44,184 bases of DNA from Phocaeicola_A sp045545095 (lineage in GTDB: Bacteria > Bacteroidota > Bacteroidia > Bacteroidales > Bacteroidaceae). Shown piece after piece: positions 34,910-43,763 of the stretch. A model generated the notes under the pieces. It had not been told where the DNA came from. It searched no databases and saw nothing but the letters and a program-made list of their open reading frames with translations. Position numbers and translations under genes: made by a program. The DNA lies in contig JAZQAG010000040.1 of assembly GCA_045545095.1 (NCBI GenBank), positions 1 through 44,184 of the forward strand, in the 5' to 3' direction. Numbering within the stretch: position 1 is the first letter of the stretch; each line of letters starts with the position of its first letter.

Positions 34910-35245
34910 TAAAATGGAAATTTTCAGGAAACTGCAGTCTATTGAAATTCAGCTTAATAGATACTATTTCAAGAAATGCTATTTTTAAGAGAGAAAGCCA
35001 TAAAATTATTAAATAAAAGCAATGATTAGGCCAAATCAGTCAACCTTATATATGAGTTTTATAAAAATGAGTCAACGATATTGATGAATAAACGTATTAC
35101 TACTTGTAGCTTATCGTTTGTCATTGTACATTGCAACTTGATAACCAGTACATGATTCAGACTTTTCAGTTCTCCCGCTTTTATAGATTTACAAAATTTA
35201 ACGCAAGTTTTCTCCCTTTCCTTGCTACCGTATGCTGAAAGATGA

Positions 35246-35257
35246 CTACATTTGTAG
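35246..35257. promoter_or_regulatory. BlaI/CopY-like operator, overlapping a -7 box
   Basis: CTACATTTGTAG is a perfect 12-bp palindrome and fits the TACAnnTGTA operator of BlaI/MecI/CopY repressors. On the plus strand it also contains TACATTTG (35247-35254), a full -7 match. No BlaI-type gene or adjacent downstream gene is in view, so it is an orphan site. Confidence 0.4.
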
Positions 35258-35421
35258 CCAAATTGATAAAACAATAGTATTAACCCGAGGTAGGAGGAAT
35301 TCTCTGCCCAATACATGAAATCATTGGTTTCCGATAAGACGCAACCTCTGCTTTCAGAGATAAAAAGATATTGCCTATGAATTAAAAAACGGTCAAAAGA
35401 CATATTAAAATAAAGAAGCGT

Positions 35422-35429
35422 TAGCTTTG
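35422..35429 (+). promoter_or_regulatory. -7 box (TAGCTTTG) for small RNA
   Basis: Full TAnnTTTG match. The predicted start point, about seven bases later, falls on the first base of the RNA closing stem (35437). No clear -33 TTTG. Confidence 0.6.
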
Positions 35430-35436
35430 TATTCTT

Positions 35437-35583
35437 GTTTCAGAAAATCGGCAAATTTGATGAAGCACACAAGAGTAAAAGTTGATGCTCACGCCTCTTG
35501 GCGTGGGCTTTTACTCGTATATGTGTGCATGGTGTTTGCCGATACCTCTGAAACGTAGACGAAGTTTGAGTCCACGTTTTTTT
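35437..35583 (+). ncRNA. Rod-shaped small RNA with intrinsic terminator (6S-like candidate)
   Basis: About 147 nt. Five nested stems pair exactly: GTTTCAGA (35437-35444) with TCTGAAAC (35547-35554); TCGGCAAA (35448-35455) with TTTGCCGA (35535-35542); GCACAC (35465-35470) with GTGTGC (35523-35528); GAGTAAAA (35473-35480) with TTTTACTC (35509-35516); and GCTCACGCC (35487-35495) with GGCGTGGGC (35500-35508), TCTT loop. That is 39 bp with an internal loop of 9 against 6 bases. A terminator follows: CGT.GAC (35554-35560) with GTC.ACG (35570-35576) and seven T. Promoter, rod and terminator form a complete gene. A 6S RNA (or the Bacteroidales-1 motif) is one candidate; a leader for the lipoprotein operon is another. 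Confidence 0.8.
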
Positions 35584-35643
35584 ATTGTCTATTTCCAAGA
35601 GAGAATATGGACTAATCTAATTTCAACTTTTAATTACGACAAA

Positions 35644-36516
35644 ATGAAAACCAGCAAATTATTATTAGTTCTGTTTGGACTGGCAGGTGTATTATTAACC
35701 TCTTGTTCAGGCTATAAACTTACAGTTTCTCACGTTGGTTACCAATCCGTGAGAACAACATTCAGACAACCGGATGAAATACCGGATGACGCAGAAATCT
35801 TAGTTGTGTACGATATTTCACAACATGGTGAAATAGTTCCTGTTGTAATGAATAGAACATCTGAAATAATGATTCTTGACCAGACCATGTCCTTTTTTGT
35901 TAATACAAACGGACAGTCAACCTCTTACTACGACCCAACTGTCAGAACGACAACATCAACCGATATCTCTACAGGAACGACAGGTGCTTCTGTCAATTTG
36001 GGTGCAATAGGTGGAGCATTGGGTATTGGCGGAGCACTTGGCGGACTTCTTAATGGAATTAATGTAGGTGGTTCCGAAACTTCCGGTACTTCCACTTCCA
36101 ATACTACTATATTGGCTGACCAACCCCGTATCTCTTTGGCTCCCAAAAGTAAAGGTGCACTTTCCAAATCTTTTGCGATATCAGGTCTTGGAATAAGTGA
36201 TATCAAACATGCTCGTGGAATTGAAAAGGATCTTACCCCTAATAATGCAAAACTAAAATTCAGTGTTTGTATATCGTATTCAACTGATGGCGGAAATACC
36301 TTCAAGAAAATTGTAAGTGATTTTTATGTCAATAATAATATCATTATCCCTATTGAATCTAAAGGGAAGGTTAATGACTCGTTGCGAAATTTATTCTTGA
36401 CAAAGCCTGATGCCATGGATGAACCTTGGTGGGTGCTACATTTTTCAAATAATGTTAGTTCCTATAACTATAAATCGGATACCATGAAACAAGGAGTATT
36501 ATATGATTATCAATAA
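35644..36516 (+). CDS. Lipoprotein of unknown family, first of three
   Basis: A 290-residue lipoprotein. Start at 35644 gives a clean signal MKTSKLLLVLFGLAGVLLTSC with lipobox Cys21; earlier in-frame codons lie in the small RNA. The middle (about 105-160) is a Ser/Thr/Gly-rich low-complexity stretch (TTTSTDISTGTTGASVN, then GGALGIGGALGGLLNG) that looks membrane- or surface-associated. Two flanking regions are beta-rich (RTTFRQPDEIPDDAEILVVYD; FSVCISYSTDGGNTFKK). I do not recognise the family. It is followed by another lipoprotein after 12 bases. Confidence 0.8.
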   Translation: MKTSKLLLVLFGLAGVLLTSCSGYKLTVSHVGYQSVRTTFRQPDEIPDDAEILVVYDISQHGEIVPVVMNRTSEIMILDQTMSFFVNTNGQSTSYYDPTVRTTTSTDISTGTTGASVNLGAIGGALGIGGALGGLLNGINVGGSETSGTSTSNTTILADQPRISLAPKSKGALSKSFAISGLGISDIKHARGIEKDLTPNNAKLKFSVCISYSTDGGNTFKKIVSDFYVNNNIIIPIESKGKVNDSLRNLFLTKPDAMDEPWWVLHFSNNVSSYNYKSDTMKQGVLYDYQ

Positions 36517-36528
36517 AAATGTAAGATT

Positions 36529-37518
36529 ATGAAATTGTTATATAGAATTACAGTTATAATGGTTGTTGTTCTTTTTATGTCATGTTCAACAACCGAAAAA
36601 TTTTATGTATCGGGTACTCCTAATACTAAAATTTATACTCCTGAGTATATCCATGTAGGTACAATCGGCTCGAACGGTACAGCAAAAATAAAGCTTACAA
36701 GCGATCATTACTACGCTTTTTTATTATCTAAAGGCGCAGAATCTGACACCTATATTCCATTTGCACTGGACTATAAACACAGAAGTTGTGCGGGGGCTCA
36801 GTTCTTAAAGTGGACAGGATGGACGACTTTTGCTGCAGGAACTTTTGCAATGTTGGTAGGTGGTGCCGCAACAATTGGCGGTGATGACGATGTTGCAAGC
36901 CCCTTCTTCGTAGGAGGAGGTACGGCAATGCTTGGTGGAGCGCTTTTGGCAACACCAGCATCCTTTCGAATGGGACAAACATCCTATGCATATCGCTTCA
37001 AGTATTTAAATAATCAAACCACCAATTGGGATTTGAATTTCACAAAAGCCGTATTCACTGAACCGCATAAACATACTGAGCAAGTGAATCTTCCAAATGA
37101 AAGTTCTACCACTGCGGCAGTAGAAGAAACATCCGTCAGCAGAAAACAATTGTCAGAAAAATCTGCGAAGACTCTTAAGAATTATGGAAAAGACGTTGCC
37201 AAAGTATATGTGGGTACAGGCAAACTGACGCAAGGTAATACGACGATAGAATCCTATAGTAACATTAAAGTGAAAATAGAATACGTCAATAAGGATGAAG
37301 TCAGAGTGAATGTTACAGAATCAAACGGTAGTGACTTCTTTACGAATTATAGCCTGTACAAAGTAGAGAAAAAGAAAAACGGTTCGTATCTGTTGACCCA
37401 CTCAAAGATTGCGTCAGCAACAATTACTATTGACTCTCGTGGAAATTTAAAGTACAATCATCCGAAAGTCAATATAGATGGAGATATCTATAATTTGCAG
37501 ATTACAGCTTCTAAATGA
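36529..37518 (+). CDS. Lipoprotein of unknown family, second of three
   Basis: A 329-residue lipoprotein with signal MKLLYRITVIMVVVLFMSC (lipobox Cys19). Residues about 85-155 hold one or two hydrophobic Gly/Ala-rich helices (TFAAGTFAMLVGGAATIGG, GGTAMLGGALLATPASF), so the protein may insert into or lie on a membrane. The C-terminal 120 residues are beta-rich (KVYVGTGKLTQGNTTIESYSNIKVKIEYV), ending YNLQITASK. No named family is seen. It runs in the same operon as its neighbours; its stop overlaps the next upstream ATG (ATGA). Confidence 0.78.
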   Translation: MKLLYRITVIMVVVLFMSCSTTEKFYVSGTPNTKIYTPEYIHVGTIGSNGTAKIKLTSDHYYAFLLSKGAESDTYIPFALDYKHRSCAGAQFLKWTGWTTFAAGTFAMLVGGAATIGGDDDVASPFFVGGGTAMLGGALLATPASFRMGQTSYAYRFKYLNNQTTNWDLNFTKAVFTEPHKHTEQVNLPNESSTTAAVEETSVSRKQLSEKSAKTLKNYGKDVAKVYVGTGKLTQGNTTIESYSNIKVKIEYVNKDEVRVNVTESNGSDFFTNYSLYKVEKKKNGSYLLTHSKIASATITIDSRGNLKYNHPKVNIDGDIYNLQITASK

Positions 37519-37526
37519 TTTGTTCC

Positions 37527-38123
37527 ATGAAAAAGCTCCAATCTCTAATTCTGGCATGTATCGTATGCATCTCGCTCACCTCCTGTGAAACCTTCCTTCA
37601 AGGAATGGCAGCAGGTATGGGAGGTTATGGCTATGGAATGGGATATGCACCCGCCTATGGTGGTGGAGTAGGAAGCGGGAATATGGATTATCTCCTTGAC
37701 CCTCGCTATACCATGATGCAAGTGGCACAACAGCAAGCACAAATGAATGCTGTGAATGAACAACTCATACAGACGACCGTTCGTCAAGTGAACGAAGCTG
37801 AACAGGCTGAATATCAGGCTGCCAAAAAGTATCGTCCCAACCTGACGCTTGAACAATTCAGAATGGAGAAAGCACAGCTTTATCAGAATTCATCGGGCTC
37901 GGGAAGCTCTACGACAACTGATTATCAGCAACGGAAGAGGGATATCTTGAACACGACCGTCGGGGAAGCCTGCACAAGTTGTAAAGGTACCGGCAAATGC
38001 CATGCTTGTAATGGAACCAAGATCGCACATGGTTTTGGAAATTCGTACAAGTGTACTGTCTGCAATGACAATGGGGATTGCTCCGTATGTCACGGCACAG
38101 GTAAAACATCATGGAACAGATGA
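37527..38123 (+). CDS. Lipoprotein with DnaJ-type cysteine-rich finger
   Basis: A 198-residue protein when started at 37527 (MKKLQSLILACIVCISLTSC, lipobox Cys20); an ATG at 37515 adds four residues. After a Gly/Tyr-rich stretch (MGGYGYGMGYAPAYGGG) and a helical middle, the C-terminus carries four CxxC pairs: CTSCKGTG, CHACNGTK, CTVCNDNG and CSVCHGTG. This is the CxxCxGxG zinc-finger arrangement of DnaJ/Hsp40. Finding it on a lipoprotein exported from the cytoplasm is unusual; zinc binding there could act in protein holding or redox. It is the third lipoprotein of the operon and is followed by a strong terminator. Confidence 0.85.
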   Translation: MKKLQSLILACIVCISLTSCETFLQGMAAGMGGYGYGMGYAPAYGGGVGSGNMDYLLDPRYTMMQVAQQQAQMNAVNEQLIQTTVRQVNEAEQAEYQAAKKYRPNLTLEQFRMEKAQLYQNSSGSGSSTTTDYQQRKRDILNTTVGEACTSCKGTGKCHACNGTKIAHGFGNSYKCTVCNDNGDCSVCHGTGKTSWNR

Positions 38124-38160
38124 CGGATAAAACATTTGCCGGCATTTAATGGTAAAATAC

Positions 38161-38206
38161 AGCAATCCCCGCAACCATCCATTGGAGACTGGTTGCGGGG
38201 ATTGCT
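38161..38206. terminator. Strong bidirectional terminator, 17-bp stem
   Basis: Arms 38161-38177 and 38190-38206 pair perfectly over 17 bp (AGCAATCCCCGCAACCA with its complement) with a 12-base loop. It separates the lipoprotein operon from the converging glycosidase operon. Confidence 0.9.
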
Positions 38207-38224
38207 ACATTTTAGAACTACAAT

Positions 38225-40831
38225 TTACAACCTTATCACTGTGAGTGAATAGGCGGGAAGTTCTTGCCCGAAGGTGAGACCGGGAAGTTGGATAACTTCT
38301 TCGGACGGGCGGGCATGACGGTCGTTCATATCCTTGCCTGTAAGCAATGTGCGGCGGGCCGTAGTGACCTGCTTGTCGAGCGAAGAGAGGTCGATATTCA
38401 TCTTGACCGTGGTGGGAAGGAGGTTGACCAACTTGACAATGACATCGCCCGTACTCTCATCGCGCACCACGGAGTAGGAGATACGTTTGCGGATATCCTG
38501 ATTCCAAAGTTCACGTCCTTCGAGTTTCGCACTAAGGTACTCCGTACCGCTATTCAGGCTGAAGAGTTTCTGGACGAAATACTCTACGGTGGGCTTCACC
38601 TCAGCGTTGTTGAAATAGATAAGGTCAGGATTCCATTGGGTATGTCCCTCTTTGGCCAACAAGGGAGCATAGGAGGTCATAACCACCACATCGGCATTGC
38701 GCTCGACATTGGTCAGATGGAGGGCATCGCAAAGAGCTGTCTGCAGATTGGTTGCCCGACCATGGATATGAGTAGCATATTCGCCAAGATAAACTTTGGA
38801 TTTCGAACGGTCATAACGGTCATAGTAATCCTGATTGTTGAGGAACCATCCGGGGGTATTGTAATAATGCTCGTCAACAATGGGTACCTCGTAGCGGGTG
38901 GCAAGGTCCCATCCTTCCACATAATCGGTGCCTTCGTAGAAAGGACCAACGGTACCAATCACCGTGATTTCTGGATACTTGGCCTGCACAGCATCAAATA
39001 TCATCTTGAAGCGTTGCTCGAAGACATCTGTGATAAGGTCCTCATTACCAATGCCCAAATATTTCAGATTGAAAGGTTTCGGATGTCCTGCATCGGCACG
39101 CATCTTGGCCCATTTGTTTTTCTTGGGATCTCCATTGGCCCACTCGATAAGGTTGAGAATCTCTTCCACATATTCATCCATCTCCTCCATAGGGATACCG
39201 CCTTGTTGGCCATGTCCGCCTACCGAAGAGTTCTGGCAAGGTACACCAGCGGCCAATACGGGCAGAGGCTCGGCACCTATATCCTCACAGAATTGGAAAT
39301 ACTCATAGAAACCGAGTCCCATGGACTGGTGATAATTCCAAATGTTGCGCATGGGCTTGCGGGCCTCAAGCGGACCTACGGTATTCACCCAACGATAAAT
39401 GTTGTCGATACCATCTCCATGGCTGGCACATCCACCGGGGAAGCGGACAAAGCGCGGCTTCATATCTGCCAAGATTTGGGCAAGGTCGGGGCGCATACCA
39501 TTCTTACGTCCCATAAAAGTCTTCTGAGGAAAGAGGGATACCATATCAAAACCTACCTTACCTGCCACCGAAGGAATCAGGTGCAACTGGGCTTTGACAG
39601 CATCGTCCTTGGCGGTAAGTACGGTTTTCACCTGTTTCCACTTACCGTTAGAGGGAATAGAGAGAGTCTTCTCGGCAAGGACTTTTCCCTTCTCGTCCAC
39701 CAAACGGGCGGTGAACTTTCCGGCTTTTCCTTCCAGCTGGCGTGCCCAAAGGGAGAGGTCGTACTTGTCTCCTTTCTTCAGGACAATGCCATCAAATCCC
39801 TCATTGGCCAAAGATACGCCCGGCTTCGAGGAGGTGAGCACGGCATAATGCTTGTTGTTTTCATGAATCGGGTTCTCGGTGGCGATATCCAATCTGTCTC
39901 CTTCGGTAGCATTCTTCAAGCTCCAGGCGGTGGTATGATCCCATCCATGACGTCCCTTGGTGTCAGACGGGTCGTATTCAAATCCGCGATTCTGTATCAA
40001 CTCTGCATAGATACCTCCATCGGCCGCGTAGTTGATATCCTCAAAGAAGACACCAATCAATTCGTCGCTGATGGCCTTAGACCTGATGGGATTAGAGAGG
40101 GTGAGGGTAGTCTCAACGGGTTTCAGCCCTTCTAGTGCAGGAATCATCACCTGCTCGGCATTCTGTTGTTCCTTTATGAGGCGATGTTCATGAAACTTCA
40201 GCAAATGGTCAACGACTTGCCATGACACGCGCTGGATGTTTCCTGAGATGTTACCTATATTATTCACATAGACGGTTTTGTACGACTCTTCTGGCTTCTG
40301 CGTAGAAGAAAGCTTCAGAGGAGATGTCCAAAGGCGATAGTCGGAAGTGGTCATCTGGTAAGACTGGCCATCCGATGTATTATAGGTAAGTACCCCTCTG
40401 TCTCCCTTAGTCACGAGGACAGGATTGTGACATCCTTCTCCAAATGTGGTAGGATAGCTCTGCCTGTACCAGTCAGTAAGGTTTGGCGAAGCGGCATGTG
40501 CAAAGACGTGGGTAGTCTCGTTCACACTCCACACACAATGCCAAAGGCCATCATGTCCTTTAGCCACCCAAGGGTTTATCATACGTTTCTGAGAGCCCCA
40601 TGCACCGAAATCGCACTTGAGGAAGCTACGTCCACCTCCCACACTCATCCAATCCTGGCCATCCGTACTATAGGCAAAATGAAGGCCTATGTGGTAATTG
40701 TCACGAGGTGTGGTGTACGAAATCAGATACACCGAATCCGGAGTACTGGCATGCATCGTGCGTTGGGCCATAGTCGTTTGAGCCAATGGCAGAAGTGCCA
40801 ACGCGCACATTAGTTTTAGAGTTCTTTTCAT
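38225..40831 (-). CDS. GH51 alpha-L-arabinofuranosidase with N-terminal propeller-like region
   Basis: An 868-residue exported enzyme (signal peptide to about MAQ, residue 23). Residues about 25-215 look like part of a GH43-type five-bladed propeller (HIGLHFAYSTDGQDW, SQKRMINPWVAKGHDGLWHCVWSV, GEGCHNPVLV). The GH51 part starts at about 258 (LIGVFFEDINYAADGG). The acid/base is Glu597 in GIGNEDL and the nucleophile Glu684 in YLGEYATH. It would remove arabinofuranose residues. It is the second gene of an operon after the GH31 gene (31-base gap), a pairing that would suit arabinosyl/xylosyl side chains such as those of xyloglucan. It differs clearly from the GH51 at 12703-15177, which has no such N-terminus. 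Confidence 0.93.
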   Translation of the reverse strand: MKRTLKLMCALALLPLAQTTMAQRTMHASTPDSVYLISYTTPRDNYHIGLHFAYSTDGQDWMSVGGGRSFLKCDFGAWGSQKRMINPWVAKGHDGLWHCVWSVNETTHVFAHAASPNLTDWYRQSYPTTFGEGCHNPVLVTKGDRGVLTYNTSDGQSYQMTTSDYRLWTSPLKLSSTQKPEESYKTVYVNNIGNISGNIQRVSWQVVDHLLKFHEHRLIKEQQNAEQVMIPALEGLKPVETTLTLSNPIRSKAISDELIGVFFEDINYAADGGIYAELIQNRGFEYDPSDTKGRHGWDHTTAWSLKNATEGDRLDIATENPIHENNKHYAVLTSSKPGVSLANEGFDGIVLKKGDKYDLSLWARQLEGKAGKFTARLVDEKGKVLAEKTLSIPSNGKWKQVKTVLTAKDDAVKAQLHLIPSVAGKVGFDMVSLFPQKTFMGRKNGMRPDLAQILADMKPRFVRFPGGCASHGDGIDNIYRWVNTVGPLEARKPMRNIWNYHQSMGLGFYEYFQFCEDIGAEPLPVLAAGVPCQNSSVGGHGQQGGIPMEEMDEYVEEILNLIEWANGDPKKNKWAKMRADAGHPKPFNLKYLGIGNEDLITDVFEQRFKMIFDAVQAKYPEITVIGTVGPFYEGTDYVEGWDLATRYEVPIVDEHYYNTPGWFLNNQDYYDRYDRSKSKVYLGEYATHIHGRATNLQTALCDALHLTNVERNADVVVMTSYAPLLAKEGHTQWNPDLIYFNNAEVKPTVEYFVQKLFSLNSGTEYLSAKLEGRELWNQDIRKRISYSVVRDESTGDVIVKLVNLLPTTVKMNIDLSSLDKQVTTARRTLLTGKDMNDRHARPSEEVIQLPGLTFGQELPAYSLTVIRL

Positions 40832-40862
40832 ATTATTTTTAGGTTATAATGATTAATTCTTT

Positions 40863-43736
40863 CTATTTGATCTTTATCTTCATCGCTTTTCCTTCATATA
40901 CTATGGTCTTGACAGAAAATTCATGCCCATCTTGGGAAGTAGCCACGATGTGCAATGTCCGCTCTTTCAATGCTTCGGGATAGTCGCCCTGCTGGTCACC
41001 AATCACCAATGTACGTTTACGCTCATTGTAGGAGAGGGGAATCTGCAAATACTCGCCACGTTCATAGGCATAAGTCCTTCCATTATCTTCATAATAGACA
41101 AACTCTCCATCTGCTCCCTGATAGATATGGACAGTGAGTGTGTCGGCCGGCAATTCATCGGCATATTGCATAGAGCGCCCGGTCATCAGCACACTACCTG
41201 CAGGTACAAAAAGAGGAATCCTTCCGTATGGTGCATCTGCCTTGATACGTTGCCCGCCTGTGTACGGCTTTCCGCAATAGAAGTCGTACCACACTTTTCC
41301 CGACGGGAGATAGACCTCACGATGGCGGGCTTTGTAGGTATAAACCGGACATACCATCAATGAAGGGCCCAACATATACTGGTCGCCCACATCATAGGTA
41401 GAAAAATCGTCCGTAAAGTCCATGGCCAAGGCACGCATGAGCGTATAGTCTGCATGATGAGCGGCACCAGCCAGGCTATAGAGATAGGGCATCAACCGAT
41501 AGCGGAGGTCGAGGTAATAGCTCATGCTCTCGTATGCCTCGTGCCCTTCGGGGGCAATGTGCCAAGGTTCGCGATAAGGATATTGTCCGTGCGAACGGAA
41601 GAGGGGACAGAAAGCTCCAAACTGAAACCAACGGGTGTTCAGCTCGCGCCATTCATCCAATGTACGGCTCTCCTTACCACTCTTCAAATAATCCTTGTAT
41701 GCTTTCACATAACGGTTTTCCACACAGAAGCCTCCAATATCCATTGTCCAGAAGGGGATACCGCTGAGCGAGAAATTGATGCCTGCAGGGATTTGCGCCT
41801 TCAGGTCTTCCCAACGCGAAGCTATATCGCCACTCCAAGTGGCCGTAGCATATCGTTGGAGCCCTGCAAATCCTGAACGGGTAAGTTGGAAGACACGACG
41901 GTCAGGGTCTTCCTCCCGAAGGCCATTATAGATTGCATGGGCATTCATCAAGGCATAAGCATTGAAATATTGGGTAGAGGGTCCCAAAGCCGTAGGGCCA
42001 CAAAGCGCCTTGCGATAATCCATATCGGTACAATCGCGGACATTGGGTTCGCTGGCATCCATCCACCAGGCATCGATACCCAAGGGATAGAGATGGTCGC
42101 GCAATTGTTTCCAGAAAAGTTTGCGGGCGCCATAGCTGTAAGCATCATAAAACGAGCCTATATAACCAGGGCCTATCCAATCGCGGATACTGTCCTTCAC
42201 CGCCTGTTGATACATCCAACCCTGACGGTCAAACTCCTTATAATGTTCGGTCGAGGCATAAAACTTCGGCCATACGGATATCATCAACTGGGCATTCTGA
42301 CGATGCACCTCGTCCATCATGCCTTTAGGGTCAGGAAAACGTTTGAGATCAAACTCATGGCTACCCCAAGCATCCTCCGGCCAATAGCTCCAATCCTGCA
42401 CGATATTGTCGATAGGCAAACGACGATGACGGAATTCGCCAAGTGTGGAGAGCAGTTCTTCCTGGGTCTTATACCGCTCACGGCTTTGCCAATATCCCAT
42501 GGCCCAACGGGGCATTACGGGCGATTTCCCGGTCAATGTGCGATATCCGCTGATAATCTCATCCATCGTTTCACCCGCTATGAAATAGTAATCAATCTGA
42601 TTCTCCATTTCATTCCAAATTGTCAACCGGTTTCTCTCTTCATCGGTACGTGGAGTCAGTACACGCAAGCCACAATAGGACTCTCCACCATCAGGAAGCC
42701 ATTCAATACGGATTTTCACCCGGTGCCCCTCCTTCATCGGTAAGGCAAACTTATGGCTATTGGGATTCCATGCCGTACGCCAACGTTCGGCCACCACCAA
42801 TTCGTCATCGGCATAGACGCGGATGTATCCGGCATAATAGAGCAGGAAATTGAAAACGCCCGTCTCGTGAGGCTCCAACCATCCCTCGTAAGTCACTTCA
42901 GCTCCTTGAAGAGGGAATTTGGTAGGAAGATTCTTTATTGTTTTCAAATTCTCAAAGTATAGGGAATCTTCTGTACGCTCCACCAATGCCTTCTTCCCCT
43001 TATGCCTATAAGTGCCGGTCAAGCCACCGGGCTTACCATCTTTGTCATACAAGGTAAAGACGCGGTTCAGTTGGGCATAGTCACGAGGATCGCCCACACG
43101 CCCCATCGAATAGCTGTCCCAAAGAATGCCATACCCATGTGTAGAGACAATGAATGGGACAGACACCTTGGTGTTGTATTGGAAAAGTTCTTCGCTCTTT
43201 CCCTTATAGTTGAACTCATCCGCCTGATGCTGGCCAAGTCCATAGAGAGCCTCTCCCTCAGGTGTATTGAAAGCATAACAGGTAGTGTACGCCTTCGTAC
43301 CCTCCACCTCTATAGGAGTGAAAGAACGGGTAGGGGAATGTTCGCCGATAATAATCTCGCCATCAGGCTTATGGAAAGAGACGGCACCGTTCTTTAAATT
43401 CACACGCGCCAATACACGTGAAGTACGTATCGAAGCCATGCGTAAATCTTGAGTGGCTTTATATTCTGGCTTTTCCCTAAAAGAAGGAAGTATCACTAAA
43501 CTGGAGTCCTGCGGAAAATCCTCATGGGGAGTGACCATCACCCGAAAAATATTATCTGTAATGGCTTGCAAACGTACCACACAATTTCCATCTTGAGGGG
43601 AAACAACAATATTACTATCTGTATGATGTACATGAGCCATTTGAACAGATTGCGCTACAATATCCGAGCAAACAAACAAGGTCAAACAAGTGACAAAAAG
43701 AGTATTAAAAGATATTCTCATGGTAATTATATTCAT
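40863..43736 (-). CDS. GH31 alpha-xylosidase/alpha-glucosidase with PA14 insert
   Basis: A 957-residue family 31 enzyme starting at 43736 (MNIITMRISF, signal cleaved near VAQS). An upstream Met at 43775 would lie before the predicted transcript start. The catalytic nucleophile is Asp560 in WWMDASEP and the acid/base Asp637 in ATWSGDI. A PA14 domain (about 237-362: YEGWLEPHETGVFNF, GYIRVYADDELVV, VKIRIEWLPDGG) sits in the N-terminal part, as in alpha-xylosidases such as Cellvibrio Xyl31A. The enzyme probably removes alpha-xylose from xyloglucan oligosaccharides, or acts on related alpha-glucosides. It is the first gene of an operon with the GH51 gene. No SusC/D pair or regulator lies nearby. 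Confidence 0.92.
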   Translation of the reverse strand: MNIITMRISFNTLFVTCLTLFVCSDIVAQSVQMAHVHHTDSNIVVSPQDGNCVVRLQAITDNIFRVMVTPHEDFPQDSSLVILPSFREKPEYKATQDLRMASIRTSRVLARVNLKNGAVSFHKPDGEIIIGEHSPTRSFTPIEVEGTKAYTTCYAFNTPEGEALYGLGQHQADEFNYKGKSEELFQYNTKVSVPFIVSTHGYGILWDSYSMGRVGDPRDYAQLNRVFTLYDKDGKPGGLTGTYRHKGKKALVERTEDSLYFENLKTIKNLPTKFPLQGAEVTYEGWLEPHETGVFNFLLYYAGYIRVYADDELVVAERWRTAWNPNSHKFALPMKEGHRVKIRIEWLPDGGESYCGLRVLTPRTDEERNRLTIWNEMENQIDYYFIAGETMDEIISGYRTLTGKSPVMPRWAMGYWQSRERYKTQEELLSTLGEFRHRRLPIDNIVQDWSYWPEDAWGSHEFDLKRFPDPKGMMDEVHRQNAQLMISVWPKFYASTEHYKEFDRQGWMYQQAVKDSIRDWIGPGYIGSFYDAYSYGARKLFWKQLRDHLYPLGIDAWWMDASEPNVRDCTDMDYRKALCGPTALGPSTQYFNAYALMNAHAIYNGLREEDPDRRVFQLTRSGFAGLQRYATATWSGDIASRWEDLKAQIPAGINFSLSGIPFWTMDIGGFCVENRYVKAYKDYLKSGKESRTLDEWRELNTRWFQFGAFCPLFRSHGQYPYREPWHIAPEGHEAYESMSYYLDLRYRLMPYLYSLAGAAHHADYTLMRALAMDFTDDFSTYDVGDQYMLGPSLMVCPVYTYKARHREVYLPSGKVWYDFYCGKPYTGGQRIKADAPYGRIPLFVPAGSVLMTGRSMQYADELPADTLTVHIYQGADGEFVYYEDNGRTYAYERGEYLQIPLSYNERKRTLVIGDQQGDYPEALKERTLHIVATSQDGHEFSVKTIVYEGKAMKIKIK

Positions 43737-43763
43737 TATTTCCTTATACTTATATACGGACGA

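Larger units (their letters stand above)
34910..35436. other. Non-coding interval after the lipid operon
   Basis: About 525 bases without a convincing gene. It holds the degenerate tail of the palindrome array, AT-rich DNA, an operator-like site at 35246-35257 and the small-RNA promoter at 35422-35429. A minus-strand frame at 35059-35403 has no recognisable protein features. Confidence 0.6.

Noticed and set aside
34801..34934. Possible CRISPR array
   Set aside because: Units are palindromes only 21-22 bp apart with no unique spacers and no cas genes in the window.
35059..35403. A 114-codon minus-strand frame after the lipid operon
   Set aside because: No domain, signal or conserved motif; odd composition for a protein; it overlaps the operator-like site and lies in a region with other non-coding structure.
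35482..35643. N-terminal extension of the first lipoprotein gene
   Set aside because: These codons fall inside the small RNA and its terminator. The ATG at 35644 gives a clean lipoprotein signal.
38264..40135. Long plus-strand open frame of 623 codons
   Set aside because: It is opposite the GH51 gene, which has full family motifs and catalytic residues; the plus frame shows no recognisable features.
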